Counted from the stretch's first letter, positions 10,418-19,248 are shown. The stretch: 64,000 nucleotides of DNA from Buttiauxella izardii (GCF_003601925.1 NZ_QZWH01000052.1:1-64000), one strand, 5' to 3'. Numbers and translations: made by a program. The notes: generated from the letters alone by a model not told the origin.

Positions 10418-11194
10418 ATGAAATTGAATGCACGCCTGCAAACTGCGCAACAATTGACTAGTTATTCCCCCATCGTCCTTATTCACGGTCTTTTTGGTAG
10501 CCTTGATAACCTCGGCGTACTCGCCCGGGATCTTGGGCAGGATCATGATCTGCTGCAAATCGATCTTCGCAACCACGGCTTATCGCCGCGAAGTGATGAG
10601 ATGAATTACGCTGCGATGGCGCAAGACGTCGTCGAAACGCTCGATGAGTATGGTTTTCAGAAAGCTATTATTATCGGCCACTCTATGGGTGGAAAAGTGG
10701 CAATGGCGTTGACGGCTATTGCTCCTGAACGTATCGATAAACTGGTGTTGATTGATATCGCGCCGGTGGATTATCAAGTGCGTCGTCACGATGAGATTTT
10801 CGCCGCGATAAATGCAGTGAGCGCCGCAAATGCGAAAACGCGCCAACAAGCCGCAGTGATTATGCGCGAGCATTTAAATGAAGAAGGCGTGATTCAGTTC
10901 TTGTTGAAATCCTTTGCCGATGGAGAATGGAAATTCAACGTGCCGGTGCTGTGGGAGCAATATGAGAATATTGTCGGCTGGGAAAACATCCCGGCGTGGA
11001 ACGAGCCTGCACTGTTTATCCGTGGCGGCGCGTCGCCTTATGTTGATGAATCACACCGCGAACAGCTACTTTCCCAGTTCCCGCAAGCGCGTGCGCACGT
11101 GGTGGCCGGTGCCGGTCACTGGGTTCATGCCGAAAAACCTGATGCTGTTTTGCGCGCTATCCATCGTTTTATCGACGAATCCACAGCAAACTGA
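10418..11194 (+). CDS. ybfF: YbfF, alpha/beta-hydrolase esterase
   Basis: 258 residues (254 in E. coli). Alpha/beta-hydrolase fold with oxyanion-hole HGLFGS near residue 24, nucleophile elbow GHSMGG near 88 (catalytic Ser), and the late histidine in GAGHWVHAEKP near 234. The E. coli protein is a cytosolic esterase active on short-chain and acyl-CoA-type esters; its physiological substrate is not settled. The ATG at 10418 matches the E. coli start (MKLN). It is divergent from seqA, as in E. coli. Confidence 0.93.
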   Translation: MKLNARLQTAQQLTSYSPIVLIHGLFGSLDNLGVLARDLGQDHDLLQIDLRNHGLSPRSDEMNYAAMAQDVVETLDEYGFQKAIIIGHSMGGKVAMALTAIAPERIDKLVLIDIAPVDYQVRRHDEIFAAINAVSAANAKTRQQAAVIMREHLNEEGVIQFLLKSFADGEWKFNVPVLWEQYENIVGWENIPAWNEPALFIRGGASPYVDESHREQLLSQFPQARAHVVAGAGHWVHAEKPDAVLRAIHRFIDESTAN

Positions 11195-11208
11195 TTAAAA
11201 ACAAACCG
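11189..11208 (+). promoter_or_regulatory. Degenerate LexA-box-like site upstream of ybfE
   Basis: aactgattaaaaacaaaccg overlaps the ybfF stop. As I recall, E. coli ybfE has a weak LexA box here with the same left half (aactgattaaaaac) and a CCAG right half. The right half is changed to AACC here, so LexA binding is doubtful. Confidence 0.3.
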
Positions 11209-11329
11209 ACTGGCCGCAAGTTGCGGCTAACGCGTTGGCGCGCAAGCCATGCTGATGTATGATTGCGCGCTAAATTGCGCCAGAGCACCCCGCTCCGTGC
11301 CACCTGAATTCCCTGTCAGTAGTCTAATC

Positions 11330-11611
11330 ATGGCAAAAGAACAAACGGACCGTACTACATTAGATCTGTTCGCGGACGAGCGTCGCCCGGGGCGACCAAA
11401 AACAAATCCGCTAACGCGTGATGAGCAGTTGCGTATCAACAAACGCAATCAGCTTAAGCGCGATAAAGTACGCGGCCTGAAGCGAGTGGAGCTAAAGCTC
11501 AATAATGAGGCGGTAGATGCTCTCAACCAACTGGCTGAAGCGCGCAATATCAGTCGTAGTGAGCTGATTGAAGAGATACTACTCGCACAACTAAAGCAGC
11601 ATCTTAGTTAG
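11330..11611 (+). CDS. ybfE: YbfE, small ribbon-helix-helix-like protein (LexA regulon member in E. coli)
   Basis: 93 residues (97 in E. coli). A basic N-terminus (RRPGRPKTNPLTRDEQL) leads into a ribbon-helix-helix pattern VELKLNNEAVDAL...ISRSELIEEILLAQL, which suggests DNA binding; the function is unknown. In E. coli the gene is SOS-induced. The start is MAKEQTDR at 11330, aligning with E. coli; an in-frame start 81 bp upstream would add residues with no family similarity. It lies upstream of fldA in the same orientation. Confidence 0.9.
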   Translation: MAKEQTDRTTLDLFADERRPGRPKTNPLTRDEQLRINKRNQLKRDKVRGLKRVELKLNNEAVDALNQLAEARNISRSELIEEILLAQLKQHLS

Positions 11612-11671
11612 TTTTAGCGCTATGCCCTGTTATGCGATGTTGCAGTCTGTGCACACCGGGGCGATAGCAGT

Positions 11672-11700
11672 TTCCGCACCACGAAGTGTTCTGCTATGAT
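11672..11700 (+). promoter_or_regulatory. Candidate fldA promoter
   Basis: Extended -10 TGcTATGAT (hexamer 11695-11700) with a weak -35-like ttccgc at 11672, 17 bp apart. It lies 62 bp before the fldA ATG. Confidence 0.45.
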
Positions 11701-11762
11701 TGCCCTATCTGTGGCCAAATAGCAGCCACCATACCATTAAGTATCAAGAGGTTATTTTACTC

Positions 11763-12293
11763 ATGGCAATCGTAGGCATTTTTTTCGGCAGCGACACTGG
11801 TAACACCGAAAACATCGCGAAAATGATTCAAAAACAGCTCGGTAAGGAAGTTGCTGAGGTGCATGACATTGCTAAGAGCAGCAAAGAAGACCTGGAAGGC
11901 TTCGATATTCTGCTTCTCGGCATCCCAACGTGGTACTACGGCGAAGCACAGTGCGACTGGGATGATTTCTTCCCGACGCTGGAAGAAGTTGATTTTAATG
12001 GCAAACTGGTTGCGCTGTTCGGTTGTGGCGACCAGGAAGATTACGCTGAATACTTCTGTGACGCATTAGGCACAATCCGCGACATTATCGAACCACGCGG
12101 TGCGGCAATCGTCGGCCATTGGCCAACGGCGGGCTACCATTTTGAAGCCTCTAAAGGCCTGGCAGACGACGACCACTTTGTCGGCCTGGCAATTGATGAA
12201 GATCGCCAGCCAGAACTGACCGCTGAACGTGTTCAGAAATGGGTCAAACAAGTTTCTGATGAACTGAATCTGGCTGACATTATCAACGCCTGA
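11763..12293 (+). CDS. fldA: Flavodoxin 1
   Basis: 176 residues, the E. coli FldA length and nearly identical in sequence. It is the FMN-carrying electron donor for radical-SAM enzymes and for methionine synthase, IspG/IspH and biotin synthesis; LipA and MiaB in this window are radical-SAM clients of this type. The FMN phosphate loop GSDTGNTEN is at residues 9-17, and the W and Y isoalloxazine-stacking loops are at PTWYYGE (about 56) and [10 protein letters not shown] (about 90). RBS AGAGG precedes the ATG; in-frame codons upstream are non-coding. Confidence 0.97.
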   Translation: MAIVGIFFGSDTGNTENIAKMIQKQLGKEVAEVHDIAKSSKEDLEGFDILLLGIPTWYYGEAQCDWDDFFPTLEEVDFNGKLVALFGCGDQEDYAEYFCDALGTIRDIIEPRGAAIVGHWPTAGYHFEASKGLADDDHFVGLAIDEDRQPELTAERVQKWVKQVSDELNLADIINA

Positions 12294-12299
12294 TTCTTG

Positions 12300-12338
12300 A
12301 TGTGACGCAGCTGTTAAATGAGTTGCGTCACATTGATA
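12300..12338 (+). terminator. Strong hairpin after fldA
   Basis: Arms atgtgacgcagct (12300-12312) and agttgcgtcacat (12321-12333) form a 13-bp stem with one G-U pair and an 8-nt loop. The following tract is only moderately T-rich, so termination may be partial, allowing fldA-fur read-through as known in E. coli. Confidence 0.6.
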
Positions 12339-12370
12339 GTTATTTCCGATTAAAATAATTGCTACAAATT

Positions 12371-12399
12371 TTTAACTTTTCAGTTTGTCCCTGTACAAT
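12371..12399 (+). promoter_or_regulatory. Candidate distal fur promoter
   Basis: TTTAAC (12371) and TACAAT (12394) are separated by 17 bp. A transcript from here would include the upstream in-frame ATG at 12511. Confidence 0.4.
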
Positions 12400-12483
12400 G
12401 AACTCCTGATCAAATAGCTAGCAAGGCAAACAAATCGCGACTCAGCCGCCATTTTTTAGCTTGATTATGCATAATACTTGCGG

Positions 12484-12525
12484 TTCCCATTTAGAAGTGG
12501 CAGTTCTATAATGAGACGCATTCAT
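12484..12525 (+). promoter_or_regulatory. Proximal fur promoter with overlapping Fur-box-like sequence
   Basis: ttccca (12484) and a perfect TATAAT (12507-12512) with 17-bp spacing. The stretch 12507-12525 matches the 19-bp Fur box at about 12 of 19 positions, consistent with autoregulation known for E. coli fur. Transcription from here would start near 12519, after the upstream ATG at 12511. Confidence 0.5.
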
Positions 12526-12579
12526 CTTAACGCTCACCCTGAGTCCGAGCGAATCGTTAAGCAACAGGACAATTTCCGC
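12511..12579 (+). other. uof-like leader reading frame, in phase with fur
   Basis: The context gttctataATGagacgcatt resembles the start of uof (upstream of fur) in E. coli, a 28-codon leader whose translation is coupled to fur and repressed by the RyhB sRNA. As I recall, E. coli uof ends out of phase across the fur start codon. Here the 23 codons (MRRIHLNAHPES...) run in frame into the fur ATG with no stop, so translation from this ATG would give Fur with a 23-residue N-terminal extension. I looked in the two other phases: neither has a usable leader frame ending at the fur start. Confidence 0.5.
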
Positions 12580-13032
12580 ATGACTGACAATAATACCGCA
12601 TTAAAGAAGGCCGGCCTGAAAGTCACGCTTCCGCGATTAAAAATCCTTGAAGTGTTGCAGGGGCCGGTGAATCACCACGTCAGTGCGGAAGACCTCTATA
12701 AACGTCTGATTGATATGGGCGAAGAGATTGGTCTCGCCACCGTTTATCGTGTACTGAACCAGTTTGATGATGCAGGCATTGTGACTCGTCATAACTTCGA
12801 AGGCGGCAAATCCGTGTTCGAACTGACGCAGCAGCATCACCATGACCACCTGATTTGTCTGGACTGCGGCAAAGTTATTGAATTCAGTGATGATTCAATC
12901 GAAGCCCGCCAGCGCGAAATCGCATCACGTCATGGCATTCGTCTGACTAACCACAGCCTGTACCTTTACGGTCATTGCGCTGAAGGTGATTGCCGTACCG
13001 ACGAAAACGCACACGAAATCAGCGAAAGGTAA
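12580..13032 (+). CDS. fur: Fur, ferric uptake regulator
   Basis: 150 residues (148 in E. coli). It is the Fe2+-responsive repressor of iron acquisition genes. The winged-helix DNA-binding domain (about 1-83) is followed by the dimerisation domain with metal ligands HHHHDH near 86-91, the structural Zn pair CLDCGK near 93-96 and distal CAEGDC near 133-138. I choose the ATG at 12580 (MTDNNTALKK), which aligns exactly with E. coli; see the in-frame upstream ATG at 12511 for a possible longer form. The C-terminal tail differs from E. coli after DENAHE. Confidence 0.96.
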   Translation: MTDNNTALKKAGLKVTLPRLKILEVLQGPVNHHVSAEDLYKRLIDMGEEIGLATVYRVLNQFDDAGIVTRHNFEGGKSVFELTQQHHHDHLICLDCGKVIEFSDDSIEARQREIASRHGIRLTNHSLYLYGHCAEGDCRTDENAHEISER

Positions 13033-13068
13033 TCCGCATCTTTTGGCATCTGATTCAGGTGCCAGATG

Positions 13069-13105
13069 TAAAAAAAACCGGTGAAGAAGTTCACCGGTTT
13101 TTTTA
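13069..13105. terminator. Bidirectional terminator between fur and chiQ
   Basis: A-run, perfect 10-bp stem aaccggtgaa/ttcaccggtt with loop gaag, then a T-run; it can serve both converging units. Confidence 0.9.
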
Positions 13106-13122
13106 TTGCCTGAACACTAAGA

Positions 13123-13455
13123 CTATTTGTTGTTAGCACGAATCTCTTGCCAGATTTTATCGCACTTGGCTTTGACCGCCTGGTCATTACCCGTACGAGT
13201 TGCCTGGATGCAGTTCTGGTAATCCAGGGTGCGCACCGTTTCTTTCTTGGCAAATTCCTGGTGCTCTTTTTCCTGGCCTAACACATTTAACACACTCTGG
13301 CAGGCCTGGATTTTATCCGGGTTGCCTTCTGCGGTGTTAATACAAGCGCTATATGCTTGTTTTAATTTAGTATCTTCCGGAGCCGTTTTAGGTTGTTGTT
13401 GTGCACAGGCACTTAAACCTAACGCCATCACCGTAATCAGAACGACCTTTTTCAT
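13123..13455 (-). CDS. chiQ: ChiQ (YbfN) lipoprotein
   Basis: 110 residues with a lipoprotein signal MKKVVLITVMALGLSAC (lipobox LSAC, Cys17). The mature part is a small helical domain with two Cys pairs (ACINTAEG, QACQSV, NCIQA, KCDKI). It is the conserved partner gene immediately downstream of chiP, co-transcribed with it in E. coli and Salmonella; the biochemical role is unknown. Position, length and orientation match. RBS AAGGAT precedes the ATG. Confidence 0.85.
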   Translation of the reverse strand: MKKVVLITVMALGLSACAQQQPKTAPEDTKLKQAYSACINTAEGNPDKIQACQSVLNVLGQEKEHQEFAKKETVRTLDYQNCIQATRTGNDQAVKAKCDKIWQEIRANNK

Positions 13456-13470
13456 GTTTGATATCCTTAA

Positions 13471-13496
13471 GAAAACCGGGCGTGTTTAGCGCCCGG
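13471..13496 (-). terminator. Hairpin between chiP and chiQ (partial terminator)
   Basis: Stem ccgggcg/cgcccgg with a 7-nt loop, followed on the minus strand by a short T-run (TTTTC). It probably attenuates read-through into chiQ rather than ending transcription. Confidence 0.5.
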
Positions 13497-13503
13497 AATC
13501 AAA

Positions 13504-14901
13504 TCAGAAGATGGTGAATGGTGCGATAACGATGAATTTCACGTCACGCTCATCCTGGAAGATGTTGCCGTAACCACCGCCCCAGCTTGGGATGTCGGAA
13601 TGGTTGTCGTATTGAGTGAAGTGCAGTTTGAACAAAGTACCTTTCGCACGGCCATCCTGAACGGTGTACAACGCATCAAGGCTATACGCAGACTCTTTCA
13701 GGCGGTTATCCGCATCGTAGTAACCGTCGGTAGTTGGCTTAGAGCTTGGTTTAGCATCCCATGCATAAACATAAGAAGCACCCACTGCCCAACCTGCCAG
13801 ATTCCAGTTGCTCAGGTCATACATCGCACCTGCGAATACGGCTTTTTCGCCGTTGGCGTTGAAGTCAGAGCGGTTATCCCACCACACATCAAGACGACCG
13901 TTTGACGATGCGTAAGTTGGGGTCATACGTTGCAGGAAGTAACCCTGTTGGCCATCAGCCTTAACCATGGTTCCTTCAAGGCGCAGGTCAACCTGGCCGA
14001 CTCTGTAACCCAGCGTTAATGCCTGCAACCATGCGGTGCCGTCATACAGATCGTTTACGCTGCCGTCGGAGACTTTGTCACGCGTGCCGTAGAACTGGTA
14101 GCTGGTAGTTAACGGGCTGCCAGCGATATCGAATTTATAGCTCGCTTTGGTGAAGTACTGGTCAACATAACCTTCGGCCTGGCCGAATGCGGCTTCGAGA
14201 ACCAGGTCATTTTTAAAGTCATATTTCGCGCCAAGTGAATGTAAGTATTCAACTTTGGTGTTTTTATCGTTCTGATAGAACTTGTCCATTTCCAGGTGCC
14301 ACGGAGCTTTATACTCGTTGGTCCACATGTAGGAGAAGCTCAGCGCGCCAGAATCGCCGTAGTCAAAATTAGCCCCGGCTTCCGCGCCCTGGTATGTACC
14401 CGGCATGAAGCTCCAGTGTGGGGCTAACAGCGTTTGACCGGTTGGCTGAATGTAACCGCCACGCGCCCAAACCGGGCCGTATTTGAATTTAGCGGCTGCT
14501 TTATAAAGGCTGATACCGCTCTTATCGCCGGAGTAGTCTTCGTCGTAAGCTTTGTTAGAAGAGGAAAATGCGATTTCGTTCGGGTGACCACTGTCGCCGT
14601 TTTCTGCCATTTCGATAGCAGTAAAGGCCGCAACGTCTAAACCAAACATGTCAGCGGCATAACCGGACTGGAAGTCCAGGTTTGCGTTCCAGGTGGAGTG
14701 CGCAAGGTTAGTTTCGTATTTATCCGTGGTGACGTCTTTACGGTCACGCTCACGCTGCCAGTAATAAACGCCGCCGGTCAGTGTTGAATCATCAATAAAA
14801 CCTGCTGCTGTTGCCTGAGGGATAACAACTAATCCTGAAAGAGCCGTAACACCTGCGATTGCAAGCGCCAGCGCACTACGTTTGCCACTAAACGTACGCA
14901 T
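13504..14901 (-). CDS. chiP: ChiP, chitooligosaccharide outer-membrane porin
   Basis: 465 residues (468 in E. coli), an OprD-family porin. A signal peptide ending TAA or ATA-A about residue 32 precedes [21 protein letters not shown], and the chain ends in the outer-membrane signature [10 protein letters not shown] (terminal Phe). It lets chitobiose and chitotriose enter the periplasm. The leader pairs with the ChiX sRNA at 14908-14920, and NagC and CRP sites lie upstream, tying it to the nag genes downstream. RBS GAGGAAC is seven bases before the ATG. Confidence 0.96.
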   Translation of the reverse strand: MRTFSGKRSALALAIAGVTALSGLVVIPQATAAGFIDDSTLTGGVYYWQRERDRKDVTTDKYETNLAHSTWNANLDFQSGYAADMFGLDVAAFTAIEMAENGDSGHPNEIAFSSSNKAYDEDYSGDKSGISLYKAAAKFKYGPVWARGGYIQPTGQTLLAPHWSFMPGTYQGAEAGANFDYGDSGALSFSYMWTNEYKAPWHLEMDKFYQNDKNTKVEYLHSLGAKYDFKNDLVLEAAFGQAEGYVDQYFTKASYKFDIAGSPLTTSYQFYGTRDKVSDGSVNDLYDGTAWLQALTLGYRVGQVDLRLEGTMVKADGQQGYFLQRMTPTYASSNGRLDVWWDNRSDFNANGEKAVFAGAMYDLSNWNLAGWAVGASYVYAWDAKPSSKPTTDGYYDADNRLKESAYSLDALYTVQDGRAKGTLFKLHFTQYDNHSDIPSWGGGYGNIFQDERDVKFIVIAPFTIF

Positions 14902-14907
14902 AGAAAG

Positions 14908-14920
14908 TTCCTCTTTGACG
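14908..14920 (-). promoter_or_regulatory. ChiX sRNA pairing site over the chiP ribosome binding site
   Basis: On the mRNA strand the 13 bases cgtcaaagaggaa are a perfect complement to UUCCUCUUUGACG of ChiX (MicM) as I remember it. They cover the GAGGAA Shine-Dalgarno, matching the known silencing of chiP by ChiX. Confidence 0.8.
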
Positions 14921-15030
14921 AATTAATAATCGCTGGACGTTAAAAGACGTCATATAGCGAAAAAAGTAAAAATGCCTAACGGCTAAAGCGGTTATGAATA
15001 TTTGCCCGCATGACTGCTGCCCTTAAGACT

Positions 15031-15051
15031 ATTTTTCGCGACGCGAATTAT
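15031..15051. promoter_or_regulatory. NagC operator, chiP-proximal
   Basis: atttttcgcgacgcgaattat has the TTCGCGnCGCGAA core of high-affinity NagC operators. It is 130 bp before the chiP start. Confidence 0.7.
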
Positions 15052-15079
15052 CAACGACTTTGTAAGAGTTCATTCCGAT

Positions 15080-15088
15080 ATTATGACA
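15080..15088 (-). promoter_or_regulatory. Candidate chiP extended -10
   Basis: On the minus strand this reads TGTCATAAT, an extended -10. No clear -35 accompanies it. Transcription would begin near 15072, placing the proximal NagC operator just downstream of the start. Confidence 0.35.
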
Positions 15089-15176
15089 GAGAGCACATAA
15101 TTTATGAGTATTTGTAACAAATCTCATTCTGAGAGTTTTCGACCAACATTTAAGAAAAATGGAATATAAAACTCCA

Positions 15177-15192
15177 GGTGAGAGCGCTCACA
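15177..15192. promoter_or_regulatory. CRP-cAMP binding site upstream of chiP
   Basis: GGTGA-gagcgc-TCACA differs from the TGTGA-N6-TCACA consensus at one position. It lies between the two NagC operators. Confidence 0.65.
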
Positions 15193-15262
15193 TTCGTAAA
15201 CCAAGAGTTTTTTATGTTCTTAGATTGACCGTGGAAAAGAGACAGAAAAGAGGGTAAATAAC

Positions 15263-15284
15263 ATTAATTCGCAACGCGAATGTG
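15263..15284. promoter_or_regulatory. NagC operator, chiP-distal
   Basis: attaattcgcaacgcgaatgtg carries the TTCGCnACGCGAA core. It is centred about 232 bp from the proximal operator, so a repression loop between the two is possible. Confidence 0.6.
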
Positions 15285-15314
15285 AAGAAATGTTTAAATG
15301 AATGATTATAAAGC

Positions 15315-15346
15315 GAAAAAAAACGCCGCGATTTGCGGCGTTTTTG
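15315..15346 (-). terminator. Terminator of glnS
   Basis: Stem aaacgccgc/gcggcgttt with loop gattt; the minus strand continues into an 8-T run. Confidence 0.85.
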
Positions 15347-15373
15347 TCGGATATTGACTTACTATGCAGGCGG

Positions 15374-17041
15374 TTATTCGCCCATTTTGGCCCACGTATC
15401 ACGCAGCCCGACGGTACGGTTAAATACCAATTTATCCGCTGTTGTATAACGGCTGTCGAGGCAGAAATAACCTTCGCGCTCGAACTGATAGGCTTTGCTG
15501 ATTTCAGCATTTTTCAGGCTTGGTTCGACAAAACCTTGCTTGATAATCAGTGATTCCGGGTTAATCGTTGCCAGGAAATCTTCTGCAGCCCCTGGGTTTG
15601 CCACACTGAACAGACGGTCGTAAAGACGAATTTCTACTGGCAGAGCATGTTCAGCACTCACCCAGTGGATAACGCCTTTCACTTTACGGCCATCTGCCGG
15701 GTCTTTGCTTAATGTTTCCGGATCGTATGAGCAATGCAGCACGGTGATGTTCCCTGCTTCATCTTTCTCAACACGATCGGCTTTGATCACGTAAGCATTG
15801 CGCAGGCGAACTTCTTTACCCAGCACCAGGCGTTTGTACTGTTTGTTGGCTTCTTCACGGAAGTCAGCGCGATCGATATAAATCTCACGGCTAAACGGCA
15901 CCTGACGGCTACCCATTTCTGGTTTGTTCGGATGGTTAGGCATGGTGACCATTTCTACTTCGCCTTGCGGGAAGTTTTCGATGATCACTTTTACCGGATC
16001 CAGAACAGCCATCGCGCGCGGTGCGTTTTCGTTCAGGTCGTCACGGATACAAGATTCCAGTGCCGCCATTTCAACGGTGTTGTCCTGCTTCGTCACACCA
16101 ATGCGCTTACAAAACTCGCGGATAGATGCCGCGGTATAACCACGACGACGCAGACCAGAAATAGTTGGCATACGTGGGTCATCCCAACCCTCTACAACCT
16201 TCTCAGTTACCAGCTGGTTCAGCTTACGCTTAGACATGATGGAGTATTCGAGATTCAGGCGAGAAAACTCGTACTGACGCGGATGCGCAGGGATCGTGAT
16301 GTTATCCAACACCCAGTCGTACAGACGACGGTTGTCCTGGAATTCCAGCGTACACAGGGAGTGCGTAATGCCTTCCAGCGCATCGGAAATGCAGTGGGTG
16401 AAGTCGTACATCGGGTAGATGCACCACTTGGTGCCGGTCTGGTGGTGATCGGCAAACTTAATACGATAGATGACCGGATCGCGCATCACGATGAACGGCG
16501 ACGCCATGTCGATTTTCGCACGCAGGCACGCAGTCCCTTCGGCGAATTCACCGTTACGCATTTTCTCAAACAGCGCGAGGTTTTCTTCAACGGTACGGTC
16601 ACGATACGGGCTGTTTTTACCCGGAGCGGTCAATGAGCCGCGATATTCACGGATTTGTTCCGGCGTCAGCTCATCCACATATGCCAGACCTTTATTGATC
16701 AGCTCAACCGCATAGTTAAACAGCTGGTCGAAATAATCTGAGGAATAGCGCACGTTGCCCGACCAATGGAAACCTAGCCATTCAACGTCGTGCTTGATGG
16801 AGTCTACGAATTCGATGTCTTCTTTTACCGGGTTGGTGTCATCGAAACGCAGGTTGCACTGGCCTTGATAATCTTGTGCGATACCAAAGTTCAGGCAGAT
16901 GGATTTTGCATGGCCGATATGCAGATAGCCGTTTGGCTCTGGCGGGAAACGGGTGCAAATGCTGGTGTGCTTACCATTGGCCAAATCTTCATCAATAATC
17001 TGGCGAATAAAGTTAGTTGGGCGGGCTTCTGCCTCACTCAT
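15374..17041 (-). CDS. glnS: Glutaminyl-tRNA synthetase
   Basis: 555 residues (554 in E. coli). Class I synthetase with the HIGH-type motif [12 protein letters not shown] near residue 35 and the KMSKS-type VMSKRKLN near 268, followed by the two anticodon-binding beta-barrels. It charges tRNA-Gln; three tRNA-Gln genes lie at 26047-26449 in this window. The ATG at 17041 matches E. coli ([11 protein letters not shown]). It stands alone between chiP and nagE, all three on the minus strand, with its own terminator. Confidence 0.98.
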   Translation of the reverse strand: MSEAEARPTNFIRQIIDEDLANGKHTSICTRFPPEPNGYLHIGHAKSICLNFGIAQDYQGQCNLRFDDTNPVKEDIEFVDSIKHDVEWLGFHWSGNVRYSSDYFDQLFNYAVELINKGLAYVDELTPEQIREYRGSLTAPGKNSPYRDRTVEENLALFEKMRNGEFAEGTACLRAKIDMASPFIVMRDPVIYRIKFADHHQTGTKWCIYPMYDFTHCISDALEGITHSLCTLEFQDNRRLYDWVLDNITIPAHPRQYEFSRLNLEYSIMSKRKLNQLVTEKVVEGWDDPRMPTISGLRRRGYTAASIREFCKRIGVTKQDNTVEMAALESCIRDDLNENAPRAMAVLDPVKVIIENFPQGEVEMVTMPNHPNKPEMGSRQVPFSREIYIDRADFREEANKQYKRLVLGKEVRLRNAYVIKADRVEKDEAGNITVLHCSYDPETLSKDPADGRKVKGVIHWVSAEHALPVEIRLYDRLFSVANPGAAEDFLATINPESLIIKQGFVEPSLKNAEISKAYQFEREGYFCLDSRYTTADKLVFNRTVGLRDTWAKMGE

Positions 17042-17154
17042 CGCGGGTTCCTCTGTGCAAAAACTTTAGTTATCGGCACATGATCTTATAAGCAAGCGCC
17101 GGAAACAACCTTTAGTTGCATAAATAAGGGTATCGGCGTGGCTGTGACGGGAGG

Positions 17155-17192
17155 GAATAAAAAAGCGGCTGGAGAATTATTCTCCAGCCGCT
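17155..17192 (-). terminator. Terminator of nagE
   Basis: A 13-bp perfect stem agcggctggagaa/ttctccagccgct with loop tta, followed on the minus strand by TTTTTTATT. Confidence 0.9.
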
Positions 17193-17220
17193 AAAGGCAC
17201 AATCTATGACTCAGGAGCGA

Positions 17221-19248
17221 TTATTTGCCTTTAATTTCGTACAGAGGTGTTTGGCCTGCAACGACTGAACCTTGCGCCTGGATAACCAGACCGCTGTAGT
17301 CGTCGATGTTGCTGCAAACAACCGGGCTAATCATGGAGCGAGCATTAGCGTTCAGGAAATCAAGATCCATTTCCAGAATCGGCTGGCCTGCAACCACTTC
17401 AGCACCCTCTTCTACCAGGCGAGTAAAGCCCTGACCGTTCAGTGCAACAGTATCAATGCCCATATGGACAACGATCTCAGCGCCTTTTTCGGTTTCAAGA
17501 CAGAACGCATGGTTCGTGTTGAAGATTTTTACGATAGTACCGGCAGCTGGCGCGACAACTGTTTTTTCAGTTGGCTTAACCGCAACACCATCACCTACCG
17601 CTTTGCTGGCGAAGGCTTCGTCTGGAACCTGCTCCAGAGCAACCACATCACCCGTTACTGGTGAAACCAGAGCCGCGATAGTGACCGCGTTTGGTACAGC
17701 CTGCGGTTTTGCAGCAGCAACTGGCGCAGCGCTCGCAGTGGCGGCAACTGGTGCAGCAGCAGCAACGTCGCCCGCAGTTTTCATGGAGTTCGCAATCTTC
17801 TCAGCCACGAAGCCGACGATGATTTGTACGCTGGTTTTGTTCAGACGAATAACACCGGTTGCACCCAGACGTTTAGCCAACGCTTCATTAACCAATGAAG
17901 AGTCTTTCACGTTCAGACGCAGACGAGTGATACACGCATCAATACCGGTCAGGTTAGCAGAACCGCCAACGGCTGCGATGTACTGACGAGCAAGCTCGGA
18001 TACATCTTGATTCGCGTTGGTGCTGACATTCACGTCCTGGCCATCAGCTTCATCACCTGCAACAGCCAGTTCACGACCTGGAGTCAACAGATTGAATTTG
18101 TTGATAGTGAAACGGAAGACCACATAGTAAATCACGAAGAACACGAGACCTTGTGGGATCAGCATGTACCAGTGAGTCGCCAGTGGGTTACGGGTTGAAA
18201 GCACCATATCCACCAGACCCGCACTGAAGCCGAAACCAGCAATCCAGTGCATGCTCGCCGCGATGAATACGGAGATACCGGTCAGCACTGCGTGAATCAG
18301 ATACAGAACTGGAGCCACGAACATGAAGGAGAATTCCAACGGTTCGGTGATACCAGTAAAGAAGGCAGCAAATGCACCCGCCATCATGATACCCAATACT
18401 TTGGCTTTATTTTCAGGACGCGCGCAGTGGTAAATTGCCAGTGCAGCACCTGGAAGGCCGAACATCATGATTGGGAAGAAACCAGCCTGATAACGACCAG
18501 TAATACCAACGATACCTGTACCTTCAGCGATAGATTTAGCACCGCCCAGGAATTTAGGAATGTCGTTGATACCAGCAACATCGAACCAGAACACGGAGTT
18601 CAGGGCGTGGTGCAGGCCAACAGGAATCAGCAAACGGTTGAAGAACGCATAAACACCTGCGCCAACGGAACCCATTTTCTGGATGTGCTCACCGAAGTTA
18701 ACCAGGCCACTAAACACAACTGGCCAGATGAACATCATGATGAAGGCAACGGCAATCATCACAAAGGAAGTGATAATCGGAACCAGGCGGCGTCCGCTGA
18801 AGAAGGACAACGCTTTCGGCAACTCGACGCTGCTGAAGCGGTTGTACAACTCTGCGGAGATAATCCCCACCAGGATACCCACAAATTGGTTTTGGATTTT
18901 AGAGAACGCAAACGGAACCTGATCGACCGGAATGTGTTTGATCATGGCAACAGCCGCTGGCGAGCAGAGCGTTGTTAAAACCAGGAAACCGACAAAGCCG
19001 GTTAGTGCAGCAGCACCATCTTTATCTTTGGACATACCATAAGCCACACCAATGGCAAACAGAACGCCCATATTGTCGATAATAGCAGCACCAGATTTGA
19101 TGAGTAACGCTGCTAATGCGCTATCACCACCCCAGCTAACCGGGTCAATCCAGTAGCCAACACCCATTAATATGGCTGCGGCGGGTAATGTGGCAACCGG
19201 CACCATAAGCGCGCGGCCAACCTTTTGCATGTAACCTAGAATACTCAC
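17221..19248 (-). CDS. nagE: NagE, N-acetylglucosamine PTS permease, IICBA
   Basis: 675 residues (648 in E. coli). Domains in order: IIC membrane domain (about 1-380), IIB with phospho-Cys439 in IDACITRLRL, an Ala-rich linker (about 485-530), and IIA with phospho-His595 in EIVVHMGID. It imports and phosphorylates GlcNAc. The IIB-IIA part is close to E. coli NagE, but the IIC part (MSILGYMQKVGRALMVPV, AELYNRFSSVELPKALSFF) is of the other IIC type that I associate with Klebsiella-like genera. ATG at 19248; divergent from nagB with a shared control region. Confidence 0.95.
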   Translation of the reverse strand: MSILGYMQKVGRALMVPVATLPAAAILMGVGYWIDPVSWGGDSALAALLIKSGAAIIDNMGVLFAIGVAYGMSKDKDGAAALTGFVGFLVLTTLCSPAAVAMIKHIPVDQVPFAFSKIQNQFVGILVGIISAELYNRFSSVELPKALSFFSGRRLVPIITSFVMIAVAFIMMFIWPVVFSGLVNFGEHIQKMGSVGAGVYAFFNRLLIPVGLHHALNSVFWFDVAGINDIPKFLGGAKSIAEGTGIVGITGRYQAGFFPIMMFGLPGAALAIYHCARPENKAKVLGIMMAGAFAAFFTGITEPLEFSFMFVAPVLYLIHAVLTGISVFIAASMHWIAGFGFSAGLVDMVLSTRNPLATHWYMLIPQGLVFFVIYYVVFRFTINKFNLLTPGRELAVAGDEADGQDVNVSTNANQDVSELARQYIAAVGGSANLTGIDACITRLRLNVKDSSLVNEALAKRLGATGVIRLNKTSVQIIVGFVAEKIANSMKTAGDVAAAAPVAATASAAPVAAAKPQAVPNAVTIAALVSPVTGDVVALEQVPDEAFASKAVGDGVAVKPTEKTVVAPAAGTIVKIFNTNHAFCLETEKGAEIVVHMGIDTVALNGQGFTRLVEEGAEVVAGQPILEMDLDFLNANARSMISPVVCSNIDDYSGLVIQAQGSVVAGQTPLYEIKGK

